From the NCBI GenBank assembly GCA_002361595.1, contig DETJ01000047.1, positions 1 through 11,793 on the forward strand: a DNA stretch of 11,793 nt, written 5' to 3'. The position numbers were made by a program, and so were the translations under genes. The DNA is from Patescibacteria group bacterium UBA3291 (GTDB lineage Bacteria > Patescibacteriota > Gracilibacteria > Absconditabacterales > Absconditicoccaceae). This document shows, piece after piece, positions 1 to 7,061 of the stretch (its first letter is position 1; each line of letters opens with the position of its first letter). The notes beneath the pieces are model-generated. The model was not told where the DNA came from and ran no database searches. It saw only the letters and a list, made by a program, of their open reading frames with translations.

Positions 1-299
1 GCATATTCCAATAATTCTTTTCAAATTCATTTTCCTTTAAAACTTCAGGCAACCCATAGGCAGTAAATATATTCATAATTCTGACCAATAACTGGAACTC
101 GTGCAGTTTCAATAGGTTCATATTCAATAAATATCTTTCATCTATCATTTAGTTTTCTGAAAACATGTCAGTCTTTTAATTTACTTTTAATTCGCTCTTT
201 CTTTTTATCCACTCAGCATTGATGTTTCGGGTCTCCGATAGCACAGCAAATATGTTCGTTATCAATATTTTCTGCGGTTAGGTTAATGTATTCGTGCAT
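1..299 (-). CDS. GNAT-family N-acetyltransferase, YoaP-like (N-terminal part)
   Basis: The frame starts at ATG (297-299) and runs off the left edge, giving the first 99 residues. TGA codons read as Gly. The N-terminus (MHEYINLTAENI...EHICCAIGD) followed by a KKKERIKSKLKDGHVFRKL segment resembles GNAT proteins that carry a C-terminal YoaP domain, as far as I can judge from memory. Residues about 81-96 (CLWVAGSFKGKGIGKELL) form the GNAT motif A, the acetyl-CoA pyrophosphate loop (basic-x-x-G-x-G), preceded by the usual beta strand; two of its glycines are TGA. It presumably transfers an acetyl group from acetyl-CoA to a small-molecule or protein amine in the cytoplasm; the substrate cannot be read from this part. 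It is separated from the upstream lipoprotein gene by a terminator, so it is probably transcribed on its own. No Shine-Dalgarno is seen. Confidence 0.85.
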
Positions 300-321
300 T
301 GTTTTTGAGATATTTAAAATA

Positions 322-350
322 ATTATAAATTACATTAAAAAAATCTGATA
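322..350 (-). promoter_or_regulatory. weak candidate promoter for the acetyltransferase
   Basis: On the minus strand a perfect TATAAT (322-327) lies about 22 bp before the start codon, between the terminator of the upstream gene and the acetyltransferase. The hexamer 17 bp upstream (TATCAG) is a poor -35. The region is so AT-rich that chance is a real alternative. Confidence 0.3.
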
Positions 351-365
351 AAATCACAATAGAAA

Positions 366-399
366 TTAAAAAAAAAGGAGAAACTTAAATTTCTCCTTT
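366..399 (-). terminator. intrinsic terminator after the lipoprotein gene
   Basis: On the minus strand a 10-bp stem (AAAGGAGAAA paired with TTTCTCCTTT, loop of six) is followed by a run of nine or more T. It lies just downstream of the TAA of the lipoprotein gene at 416-1252. The inner seven base pairs are the same as in the terminator at 3571-3598. Confidence 0.88.
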
Positions 400-415
400 A
401 ATATTTAAAAACAGA

Positions 416-1252
416 TTATTGATTAAGATATTCCTTAGCACATTCATGAAGTTTTTCGGTCTTCAATTTAATGTAGTTTCATCTAACTTCTTCAGAATCT
501 CAGGCTTTTACATCTCAAATCTCAGCTTTTACCCTTTCTAAACAAGAATCATGTCTTTCTCTCCAATAACTTCAAAGTCTAAAATTACCATTATCAATAT
601 CTTCCTTAAATTTTTTTAACCATTGAGTGAAGTATTCATCATTTTCAACTCAAATTAGTAAGTCATAAAAATATCTCATAGCTTCCTGTGTACAAGCGGT
701 ATCAAATGTACCATCTCCATATTTACCAGGTTCACAATTTAGTTCTTTTGCAACGATTTGTGTAGGTATTCAGCTTTTTAATCATTGGTCATAGAATATT
801 TTATTATCTGGATAACTTGCTCATCGGAAAGTGGCATCTCATATCTTGTAAGCAGGATTCCACCAAAATATTGTATCAGTAGTAGATAAAACATCACATG
901 GATTTTCTAATGTCCTATAAGTAAGATATAAATTCCATCCATCTTGTGCATCAAAATCAAATCCAATGTATCAATCTTTATATGGTAGAATGTATGCCAT
1001 TTTTGTGACATTAATATCATATCATCACATATCATCCACATGACATAAAGTAATTGCTTGATTTAATTCTTCAAAAGCAGGGATCTGAAAATTATTTCCC
1101 GTTTGTTCAATAGGTTCATCAATATCAATTGTGCAACTATCACCACTGGTACAACTATCAATAACTTCAGGATTTTCTACTACAGAATTATTACATCCAG
1201 TAAGTAATAATCACCCGATTAAAAGGGTAGTCAAAAGTCAAAATTTTTTCAT
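416..1252 (-). CDS. secreted lipoprotein of unknown function
   Basis: A 278-residue protein, ATG at 1250-1252, stop TAA, with many in-frame TGA read as Gly. The N-terminus is a lipoprotein signal peptide: MKKFGLLTTLLIGGLLLTGC with lipobox LLTGC and lipidated Cys20. A short linker follows, containing a CTSGDSCTID motif (about residues 34-43) that recurs in the lipoprotein at 10283. The mature part is rich in aromatic and acidic residues and contains further cysteines (CHVDD, NPCDVL, LNCEPG, DTACTQEA, DSCLERV, HECAKE), suggesting disulfides outside the cytoplasm. The last 80 residues look alpha-helical (FTQWLKKFKED, ERVKAEIGDVKAGDSEEVRGN). I do not recognise the domain. It is the last gene of a D-C-B type cluster, 23 bp after the membrane protein gene, and a terminator follows. 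The leader is nearly identical to that of the lipoprotein at 3622. Confidence 0.9.
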
Positions 1253-1275
1253 GTTTGTTTTGAATTTAAATAAAA

Positions 1276-1827
1276 TTATATAGATGATAAAAAAGAATAT
1301 ATTCAAGAAATTAACAATAGAATTCATACTATAATCTTAAGTACTTTTATCCAAGTATTCTTTCATTTTACTGAACTAAAACAGAAATAACTTCATAGTC
1401 ATAGAATTATAGATAATATAAATCACCACATACTTAGGAATGGTAATTTATGTGTAAAATCTGGTGTAATATAAGAACAGCTATCATTGTATGTAATGTC
1501 TATCATGTGATTTGCAATTATGTATTTTTGTATAACATTTATTATCATAAATAAGCAAATCACAATAAAACAAGCAGTACTAATTCTCCTTTCTAAAATT
1601 TTATTTTTCCAAAAATCTATAGCAAACATAACTATAGAAAACAATAGTCAAAATAGAGGAAGTACAAATATGGTAAAATCTATTATACAATTACGCATAT
1701 TCGGACAAGCATCAATACCCCATCCTTCATTATTTAAATACAAGAAAAACCAAACAATAGGAAAAGATATAGAAACTAATAATAATCGAAATATCCGTTT
1801 ATAATATGTATTATTAATTTTTTTCAT
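1276..1827 (-). CDS. five-helix integral membrane protein, unknown function
   Basis: A 183-residue frame from ATG (1825-1827) to TAA (1276-1278), kept open only when TGA is Gly; with the standard code it falls into three pieces. Predicted membrane segments: about residues 12-31 (IFRLLLVSISFPIVWFFLYL), 47-68, 80-99 (TACFIVICLFMIINVI), 132-150 (WGFILSIILGLGSYFCF) and 164-180 (VLKIIVGILLLISGIY). The loops are basic (KGKNTWIK, KNKILERR), as expected for a membrane protein, which supports the frame beyond the third TGA. An ATG 60 bp further upstream is in frame but would overlap the preceding lipoprotein gene; the MKK start lies 14 bp after that gene's stop and is preferred. There is no close family I can name. 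It sits between two lipoprotein genes and may act with them at the cell envelope (inference). Confidence 0.78.
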
Positions 1828-1841
1828 AAATGAAAAATGTT

Positions 1842-2534
1842 TTATAAAATCTCTACTTTTCAGATAAACTTTCCAAGAGGTCAACATTCACATGGAACAA
1901 TTTTATAATAAAATGAAGGATCAGATCATTCAACATACATTCTATACCGTTTTTCATTTGGATCTATGTCATCCGTATAGCACCAATTATCCGAACTTAT
2001 AGCACCATTTTCAGGTCATACTTGGTATACTGTTTTTATTCCTGAAAATAATCTACCGTCTTCCAAATAAAACTTTGTAACATCTCTTAACTTACATCAT
2101 GAATTTACGTGCTTTTCTTCCAAAATTTCCTTCAGAGGTTTATTAGGATCTTTTCTATAAATTCTGATATTATCACTACTCCAGGATTCTACACGTCATT
2201 CTATTCAAACTATTTCATTTCATGTTAATTCAATAAATGGTTCATCTGTTTTCTCTAAAAACCATGGTCATGAATATTTATCAGTTGTTATTCTAAGCTT
2301 TATATCTGGTCGTGTAAATGTATATAAATATCATGTTACATTATAGCATTCATGTTGTGTTCCTCAGATGAAACTACCACAATCTATATTATTGAATCAT
2401 GATTCTGTTACGGTCATGATTACAGGTGAAGTTATTTCTTCATTTATAATTTCAGAATTTTCTACAGTTTCATTACATCCTGTAAGCAATAAACCACCAA
2501 CTAATAAAGTAGTTAAAAGTCCAAGTTTTTTCAT
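1842..2534 (-). CDS. secreted lipoprotein of unknown function
   Basis: A 230-residue protein, ATG 2532-2534, TAA 1842-1844. Its signal peptide MKKLGLLTTLLVGGLLLTGC (lipobox LLTGC, Cys20) matches the leaders at 416-1252 and 3622-4191, here with mostly different synonymous codons. The start of the mature part (CNETVENSEII) also resembles that of the 416-1252 lipoprotein (CNNSVVENPEVI). The rest has alternating hydrophobic and polar stretches typical of beta structure and several cysteines (NIDCGS, HECYNV, SGCKLRD, DNWCYTD, PCECGPLG), so an extracytoplasmic disulfide-bonded domain is likely. No family recognised. It is the first gene of a three-gene cluster (lipoprotein, membrane protein, lipoprotein), separated from the gene upstream by a strong terminator. 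I found no convincing promoter in its 75-bp leader. Confidence 0.9.
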
Positions 2535-2609
2535 ATGATAAACGAATAATTAAAAAAACATATACGAAATATAGATTAGTCATATAAAACTAAATCACAA
2601 TATGAAATT

Positions 2610-2635
2610 AAAAAAAGCTCTCCATTTGGAGAGCT
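2610..2635 (-). terminator. intrinsic terminator after the membrane-anchored protein gene
   Basis: A perfect 8-bp stem AGCTCTCC / GGAGAGCT with a 4-base loop, followed on the minus strand by a T run. It lies 20 bp past the TAG of the gene at 2655-3455. Confidence 0.92.
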
Positions 2636-2654
2636 AATTCTAAATTGTATTTTA

Positions 2655-3455
2655 CTATTTCAAATGATTATAATCAGGTAAATCTACTGTAATATGAGAA
2701 ACTTTAATATTTGAATTCTCTTTTCATCCATCACCAGCAATGATTAGACTTAGATACATTTCATCATAATCATTAGTTCTTGGCAAAGACCAGAATTCAC
2801 ATCATTCATCATGTAGAGAAATCTCTGTTTGAGTTATAGGATTTTGTGGAGTTAATATTACACACATTGTTTTTCATTCTTCTCTTGGTGTAATTCCTGA
2901 ATATCTTTCAGGTCAATCTACCATTCAAGCATTTCTTTGCCAAAAATGGTTCTTACCAGGATTTCTAACTAAAGGAGTTCCTAAAGATTGAATATATGAA
3001 CCATCAGTAACTTCAATTTTAATTTCATGAATTTTAAATCATGAAGTTAGTGGGTCTCAGCGATTATCGGTTTCATCACCATAAATCGGTTCTCATGCAA
3101 TATTTCTATTAAAGAATTTTGAATTCGTTGAGAATTTTATAAAGAACTGTCTTCATTCTCATTCCCATTGAGTGAAGTTATCATCAATAGCGATAACTTT
3201 ATCTTCCCAGTCTGGTTCTAAATCAATATATCTTCCAAAACTATCATCATTGTTGTCGTTATAAATTCATAATCAGTGGTCATATTTAAAATTTTCAATC
3301 ATTTCATAAACATTTGGAGCATAATTGTAATCATTCCATTGCAAATGAGTAATCCAAGTAATAGCCACTCCGATAATAAAGAAAACTCAAATAATAATTC
3401 CAAGAATTACTTTACAAGTAATCTTTCCAGCTTTACTAAATCATCCGATTTTCAT
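2655..3455 (-). CDS. membrane-anchored extracytoplasmic protein, unknown function
   Basis: A 266-residue protein, ATG 3453-3455, stop TAG 2655-2657. A basic N-terminus (MKIGGFSKAGKITCK) is followed by one hydrophobic helix at about residues 15-35 (VILGIIIGVFFIIGVAITWI) with no lipobox, so it is probably a signal anchor with the remaining 230 residues outside the membrane. The outer part is hydrophilic and rich in Asp, Asn and aromatics, with WEGEGRQFFIKF, a GDETDNRGDPLTSGF stretch and a beta-rich C-terminal half (TMCVILTPQNPITQTEISLHDEG, YLSLIIAGDGG). That could be a carbohydrate-binding or jelly-roll-like domain, but I cannot assign it. It is flanked by its own promoter (3492-3519) and terminator, so it is a single-gene transcription unit. 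The promoter spacer carries an eight-G tract that could make expression variable. Confidence 0.88.
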
Positions 3456-3491
3456 TTTTGTTTTGATTAAAGAATAAATTTTTTATACCCT

Positions 3492-3519
3492 ATTATACCC
3501 CCCCCTATGGATTTGTCAA
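3492..3519 (-). promoter_or_regulatory. near-consensus sigma70 promoter with G8 spacer tract
   Basis: Read on the minus strand: TTGACA (-35), 16-bp spacer, TATAAT (-10). Both hexamers are perfect consensus. The eight spacer bases next to the -10 box are all G (3498-3505 as C on the plus strand). It lies 37 bp upstream of the start of the gene at 2655-3455, downstream of another gene's terminator. Confidence 0.88.
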
Positions 3520-3570
3520 ATATTTTAACACTTTTTTTGAAAAATGTTGAAAAGTGCTTTTTGAATGAAT

Positions 3571-3598
3571 AAAAAAAAGGAGAAAACTGAATTTCTCC
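3571..3598 (-). terminator. intrinsic terminator after the lipoprotein gene
   Basis: A 7-bp stem GGAGAAA / TTTCTCC with a 6-base loop, followed on the minus strand by eight T. It sits 24 bp past the TAA of the gene at 3622-4191 and ends the methyltransferase / HXXEE / lipoprotein gene run. Confidence 0.88.
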
Positions 3599-3621
3599 TC
3601 TCGTAGTTTCCAAATTTTTAC

Positions 3622-4191
3622 TTAGAAATTAACAATTGAACCATCTTCTAATACACATCCACCATCAACCCAATTTCATCACATATTAGAACAAGCTTCC
3701 TCTACCATTGCTTGAGTTTCTTCCTCAGTTTGTCATTCCAAAACTCTCATTTTTGCCACAGGCATATCTCAATTCGTTTCTTCTGATACTTCTTCTGATA
3801 CTTCTTCTGTAGCTACATCTTGTAGTTTTCCATTAAATTTATGATTTGAGAATTCTACATTTACACTTTTATCTACCATATCAATTACACATTCTACATC
3901 ATCTTCAGCCACATCTCAATTTTTCTCACGAGTTACATGTCAATTCAAAACGAATGATGCTCATGCTTCTTGTTCCACATCCCATTCAGCATTGAATGTT
4001 TCAGTATTTAGATAGAAACCAACTCTATCATTACAAGCCAAAAGGCGACCAGCATCATTATTTAGGTTGTATGAAGCAGTTTCGTTGCTCTCATCAGTAG
4101 AACTGGTATCGTTAATATTCACATGGAAACTACATCCACTAAGTAATAATCATCCCATTAAAAGGGTAGTCAAAAGTCAGATTTTTTTCAT
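3622..4191 (-). CDS. small secreted lipoprotein, unknown function
   Basis: A 189-residue protein, ATG 4189-4191, TAA 3622-3624. Signal peptide MKKIGLLTTLLMGGLLLSGC with lipobox LLSGC (Cys20); at DNA level the first 60 bases differ from those of the 416-1252 lipoprotein at only 5 positions. The middle (about residues 45-125) looks beta-rich (RVGFYLNTETF, ASFVLNGHVTR, VECVIDMVDKSVNVEF). A short acidic repeat EEVSEEVSEE follows, then a C-terminal segment with CSNMGGNWVDGGCVLEDG, a Cys-GG-x-W-...-G-Cys-x-x-x-DG pattern that recalls small disulfide-closed domains such as DUF333, although the match is too weak to assign. The gene is 74 bp downstream of the HXXEE gene. An AT-rich TATAAT (minus strand, 4222-4227) lies in the gap without a good -35, so it may be cotranscribed or have its own weak promoter. 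Confidence 0.9.
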
Positions 4192-4265
4192 GTTTTGATA
4201 AAATTAAAATATAAATTATATATTATATAACGACAGAAATTTGAAAATGTGACACATATTGCTAG

Positions 4266-4919
4266 CTATTTCTTTTTATTTTCCTTTTCAGCTTTTATTT
4301 CTGCTCTAATTCTTTTTATATTTTCTTTCATTCTTTTTGGTAATTCACGATATTTAAATCAAACTAAGTGTACTTCGTTATATTGAACCCAGATATATCA
4401 TCAAATCATAATTAAGAATCCATACAAGAAATGAATAGGTTCAACTAAATTATTAGAAATTAGATAATAGAACATCCAAATAGATAAAATCAACTCAATT
4501 TCAGCTGTAATCATTCATGGAGAATATGGTTTCTTAAGTCTTGCAGCATATATAAATACAATATGAACAATTCATTCAAAAATTCCTAAACATCATGCAG
4601 GAATTATCAACCAAGCATGATTGCTACAAAAGAATGGAACAAAAGTTAATACCATAAGATAAATTGAAGTTACTACTCTTGAATATCTGACGATTTCTGG
4701 TGTTAAATTATCTTTAAAACCTGTAATTTTTCAGATAACATTAGTAGCAAATCATCATGGATAATAGCTTTCTTCTCGTTCATGAAGTATTCAAAGCAAT
4801 ATAGCAATGACTGCAAAGGCCTGAATTGTATCAGTATTGATAACTCATGCATAAGCCATCACAATCATAGAGATTACTGTGTAAATCTCCAAAGAATAAT
4901 ACCTAAGAAAACGAATCAT
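4266..4919 (-). CDS. HXXEE-motif integral membrane protein
   Basis: A 217-residue protein from ATG (4917-4919) to TAG (4266-4268). It contains H46-E-R-E49-E50 followed by SYYPGGF and N60, which is the signature of the HXXEE family (PF13787), multi-helix membrane proteins of unknown function; the spacing to PGGF also fits the family as I know it. About six hydrophobic segments are visible (near residues 10-26, 32-45, 83-98, 102-122, 145-160, 168-185), and the C-terminus is a basic cytoplasmic tail (RELPKRMKENIKRIRAEIKAEKENKKK). The conserved His and Glu residues at the membrane surface suggest a metal site, which is inference. Glycines 55 and 56 of PGGF are both TGA. It starts 17 bp after the stop of the methyltransferase gene, so the two are probably cotranscribed. 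No Shine-Dalgarno is visible. Confidence 0.85.
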
Positions 4920-4936
4920 GATTATTATGTTAAAAA

Positions 4937-6523
4937 CTAAAAACATTTATTTTTTCATATTCATTTCTGGACTGAAACAAGTCAAACTCCCACTCCATTC
5001 CATTTCAAAATTACAAAATTTCATTCATATTCTTTTAATCTTTCATCATTCAAATCTCTTTTCTCCATCAATAATTTCAACTGTTCATCATTTATTTCAA
5101 GTACATTTTGAGTAGCTAAATGTCCAAAAATCTGAGCGATTCACACGAGTGGAATTAACTTTTGAGAATTGTTCTTTTTATCTTCAAGGATTTTGAATAT
5201 CGAAAGTCAGATTTTTATATTCGATATTTTATTTTCAAAATGGGATTGAATTAGTGATTTTGGAGCGATATTTACGGTATATTTTGAAATGAAAAAATCT
5301 AAATCTGAAATTGAAGAAATTCACCATGAGGAAAGATTTTTCCACATTTGTCATTCTGAGGCTTTAGCCGAAGAATCTTGTGTGTCTTGTCATTTCGAAC
5401 GAATGTGAGAAATCCACTCAACACTCATGGATCTCTCGTTTCACTCGAGATGACGACTTACATTTTGAGTGCTGTCAACTTTCCTAAATTTTGAAATAAA
5501 AAATCCACCAGTTCAATGAACATGAGGCCATAGTCTGGCAACTTTTTTAGCATTTTCATGAGATAAAATTTCATTTCATCTCCAGCTACAAATTCAGTCA
5601 GATTTCTCATCTAATGGAACTGGTAATAATTCAATTTTATCTCAATATTTTTTCAATACTTCTGAAACTACATATTCATTCTCTAATATGTTCGTGGTAC
5701 ATGTAGAATATACTAACTCTCCTCAAACCTTCAATGATTTAAGTCACGAAATAAGTAATTGAGTCTGCAATTCTGAAAGTTTTTTTGATTTTTTCTCATC
5801 TCGTTGCCAAACTTTTTTATCAGATTTATATTGCATTCATTCTCATGAACATGGAGCATCAACGAGAACTTTATCAAAAGTTTCTGGAAATTTATCTCAA
5901 ATAATGCATCAATCTTGATTGATTACTCAAACATTAAATATTCCACAGCGGTGAAGATTTGATTCTAATGCTTTTTTTCTTCACTGATCTATTTCATTGG
6001 AAATTAGAAATCACGCATTATCGTCATTCTGAGGAGCTTGCGACGAAGAATCTTGTGTGTCACCTAAGATCCTTCACTGCGTTCAGGATGACAAAAGGGA
6101 ATCAGCGATTTGAATTGATTTCCCTCATGGAGCTGCGCACATATCCAAAACATAATCTCAAGGCTCTACTCAAAGCATTTGAACACTCAAACTTGCAGCC
6201 ATTTCTTGTACATATATTAGTCATGCTTGATGCAGATAATGACTTCATAAACTTGATGGTTTTAAATCTTCTTTCCTAGTCGCGAATAAAACATCATTAT
6301 ATTTGTTTCAATTATAAGAAAAATCTGGCTCAGACAAATCCCACTCTTTTGAAATTGTAGAGTATATAATATTATGTAAATCAGATTTATTATTTTTATA
6401 TCCACGGTGATTTAATATTTTTATACTTTTTTTAACTGGATTATTGTAACATTTTTCAAACTCAAAAAATTCTGACTCATTTAAAATCTCTTTTACCATA
6501 TCTAAATATGAAATATTTTTCAT
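4937..6523 (-). CDS. RsmB/RsmF-family RNA m5C methyltransferase with two repeat-encoded insertions
   Basis: A 528-residue protein, ATG 6521-6523, TAG 4937-4939. It is a SAM-dependent cytosine-5 RNA methyltransferase of the RsmB/RsmF/NSUN fold, most likely acting on 16S rRNA. Visible motifs in order: HQAGLIYVQEMAA (about residue 99 on), the SAM loop LDMCAAPGGKS (126-136), GFLISNEIDQGR, NLHRCGIFNVGVINQDG, motif IV DAPCSGEG (222-229, Cys225) and motif VI STCT (273-276) with the catalytic nucleophile Cys275, then ARLWPHVHGTGGFFISKF closing the catalytic domain. The C-terminal 70 residues (FVILKWNGVGVGLVSVQKGIGKNK) resemble the PUA-like end of RsmF. Two palindromic repeats are translated in frame: residues about 145-168, between the SAM loop and GFLISNEID, and about 357-392, between the catalytic and C-terminal domains. 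All key residues are present, so it is probably functional. RsmB versus RsmF specificity is not settled. Confidence 0.93.
5350..5454. repeat. compound palindromic repeat inside the methyltransferase gene (copy 1)
   Basis: 105 bp (35 codons). On the plus strand it begins GTCATTCTGAG...CGAAGAATC, one arm of the family, then TTGTGTGTC, then a full second palindrome (5389-5454) with arms GTCATTTCGAACGAA...AAATCC and GGATCTCTCG...CGAGATGAC. The bases GAAGAATCTTGTGTGTC are identical to copy 2. It is translated in frame on the minus strand as part of the linker before the C-terminal domain (DTQDSS in common with copy 2), with three TGA codons read as Gly. Confidence 0.85.
6023..6092. repeat. palindromic repeat inside the methyltransferase gene (copy 2)
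   Basis: 70 bp with inverted ends GTCATTCTGA and TCAGGATGAC and inner arms GAAGAATCTT / AAGATCCTTC around a short central loop, so the RNA can form a long imperfect hairpin. It is translated in frame on the minus strand, adding roughly 23-24 residues after the SAM-binding loop of the methyltransferase. In-frame TGA codons are read as Gly. Confidence 0.88.
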
Positions 6524-6561
6524 GATGGTTGGAATAAATTAAACAAGTTCACGGCCGTTGT

Positions 6562-6640
6562 GTCATTCAGAGGGAGCAAAGCGACCGAAGAATCAATTAA
6601 CATCATGTTTTCCTGGATTCTTCGCTATGCTCAGAATGAC
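6562..6640. repeat. palindromic repeat upstream of the methyltransferase gene (copy 3)
   Basis: 79 bp with ends GTCATTC and GAATGAC and inner arms GAAGAATC / GGATTCTTC around a 20-base centre that itself holds AACATCATGTT. It lies 38 bp upstream of the methyltransferase start codon, so it overlaps the likely promoter or leader. Same family as the two copies inside the gene. Confidence 0.85.
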
Positions 6641-6661
6641 AAACTAATACACAGAATTTTT

Positions 6662-6687
6662 ATATAGATTTATATTTGAAAAAAAAG
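6662..6687 (+). repeat. 26-bp direct repeat, left copy
   Basis: Begins ATATAGATTTATATTTG and ends with eight A and a G. It is identical over 26 bp to 8741-8766 and over 19 bp to 6991-7009. It sits 76 bp upstream of the small membrane protein gene. The bases 6688-6762 between it and that gene show nothing else I can name. Confidence 0.8.
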
Positions 6688-6762
6688 CTTTAATAATTAG
6701 ATTACAATAAGTAATTCCATTTATATTTAATATATTAAATGTTTGTACATTACCCTCATATT

Positions 6763-6942
6763 ATGCCTATTATATACATAAGTCTGTTACTTTTATTGTT
6801 ATTTTGAGAAATGATTTGAATAATTTATGTTTTATGATTATGAAGAATTAATTTTCCAAAACGACTTAAAATCTCAGCATGAATATTACAAATTCTATTT
6901 ACAATAGTTGCTGTTTATTGTATATTAAATTATAGTCTATAA
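6763..6942 (+). CDS. small two-helix membrane protein (59 aa)
   Basis: A 59-residue frame from ATG (6763-6765) to TAA (6940-6942), with five TGA codons read as Gly, so it is invisible with the standard code. Two hydrophobic helices (about residues 3-25, IIYISLLLLLLFGEMIGIIYVLG, and 37-57, AGILQILFTIVAVYCILNYS) are joined by a basic loop (RINFPKRLK), a layout expected of a small membrane hairpin protein with the loop in the cytoplasm. It lies 119 bp upstream of the LtaS-like gene on the same strand, in the same very AT-rich block, and could be its partner (inference). No family recognised. Because the block is AT-rich and the frame short, chance cannot be excluded, but the helix-loop-helix pattern and TGA at small-residue positions favour a real gene. 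Confidence 0.6.
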
Positions 6943-6990
6943 TAAAATTTAAACTGATTTTAGATTTATTCAGATTTATTTTATTTTTTA

Positions 6991-7009
6991 TTTATATTTG
7001 AAAAAAAAG
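6991..7009 (+). repeat. direct repeat, partial middle copy
   Basis: TTTATATTTG followed by eight A and G, identical to the last 19 bp of the repeats at 6662 and 8741. Lies 52 bp upstream of the LtaS-like gene. The rest of the 6943-7061 gap is plain AT-rich sequence. Confidence 0.7.
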
Positions 7010-7061
7010 TCTTTATCTGTACATAACATATTTATATTCGTCTTTAAATAATTACAATAAA

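Noticed and set aside
1520..1804. A 94-residue plus-strand protein.
   Set aside because: It is antisense to the membrane-protein gene, which has coherent helices and basic loops; no support for the plus-strand frame.
1276..1887. Two separate small membrane-protein genes (1423-1644 and 1648-1887).
   Set aside because: They are in the same frame and separated only by TGA, which is glycine here; together with the continuation to 1276 they make one five-helix protein.
5959..6279. A 106-residue plus-strand protein.
   Set aside because: It is opposite the conserved core of the methyltransferase, shows no family features and reads through the palindromic repeat; it is a shadow frame.
4937..6523. 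A degraded methyltransferase pseudogene broken by many stops and by repeats.
   Set aside because: All internal stops are TGA, read as Gly; no TAA or TAG interrupts 528 codons, and all catalytic and SAM-binding motifs are intact.
5350..6640. CRISPR array made from the three similar repeats.
   Set aside because: The copies differ in length and sequence, are hundreds of bases apart, are palindromic over their full length and two are within a coding frame; no spacer regularity or cas gene is present.
5350..6640. Insertion sequence remnants.
   Set aside because: No transposase frame is found on either strand; only short palindromes without coding content of their own.
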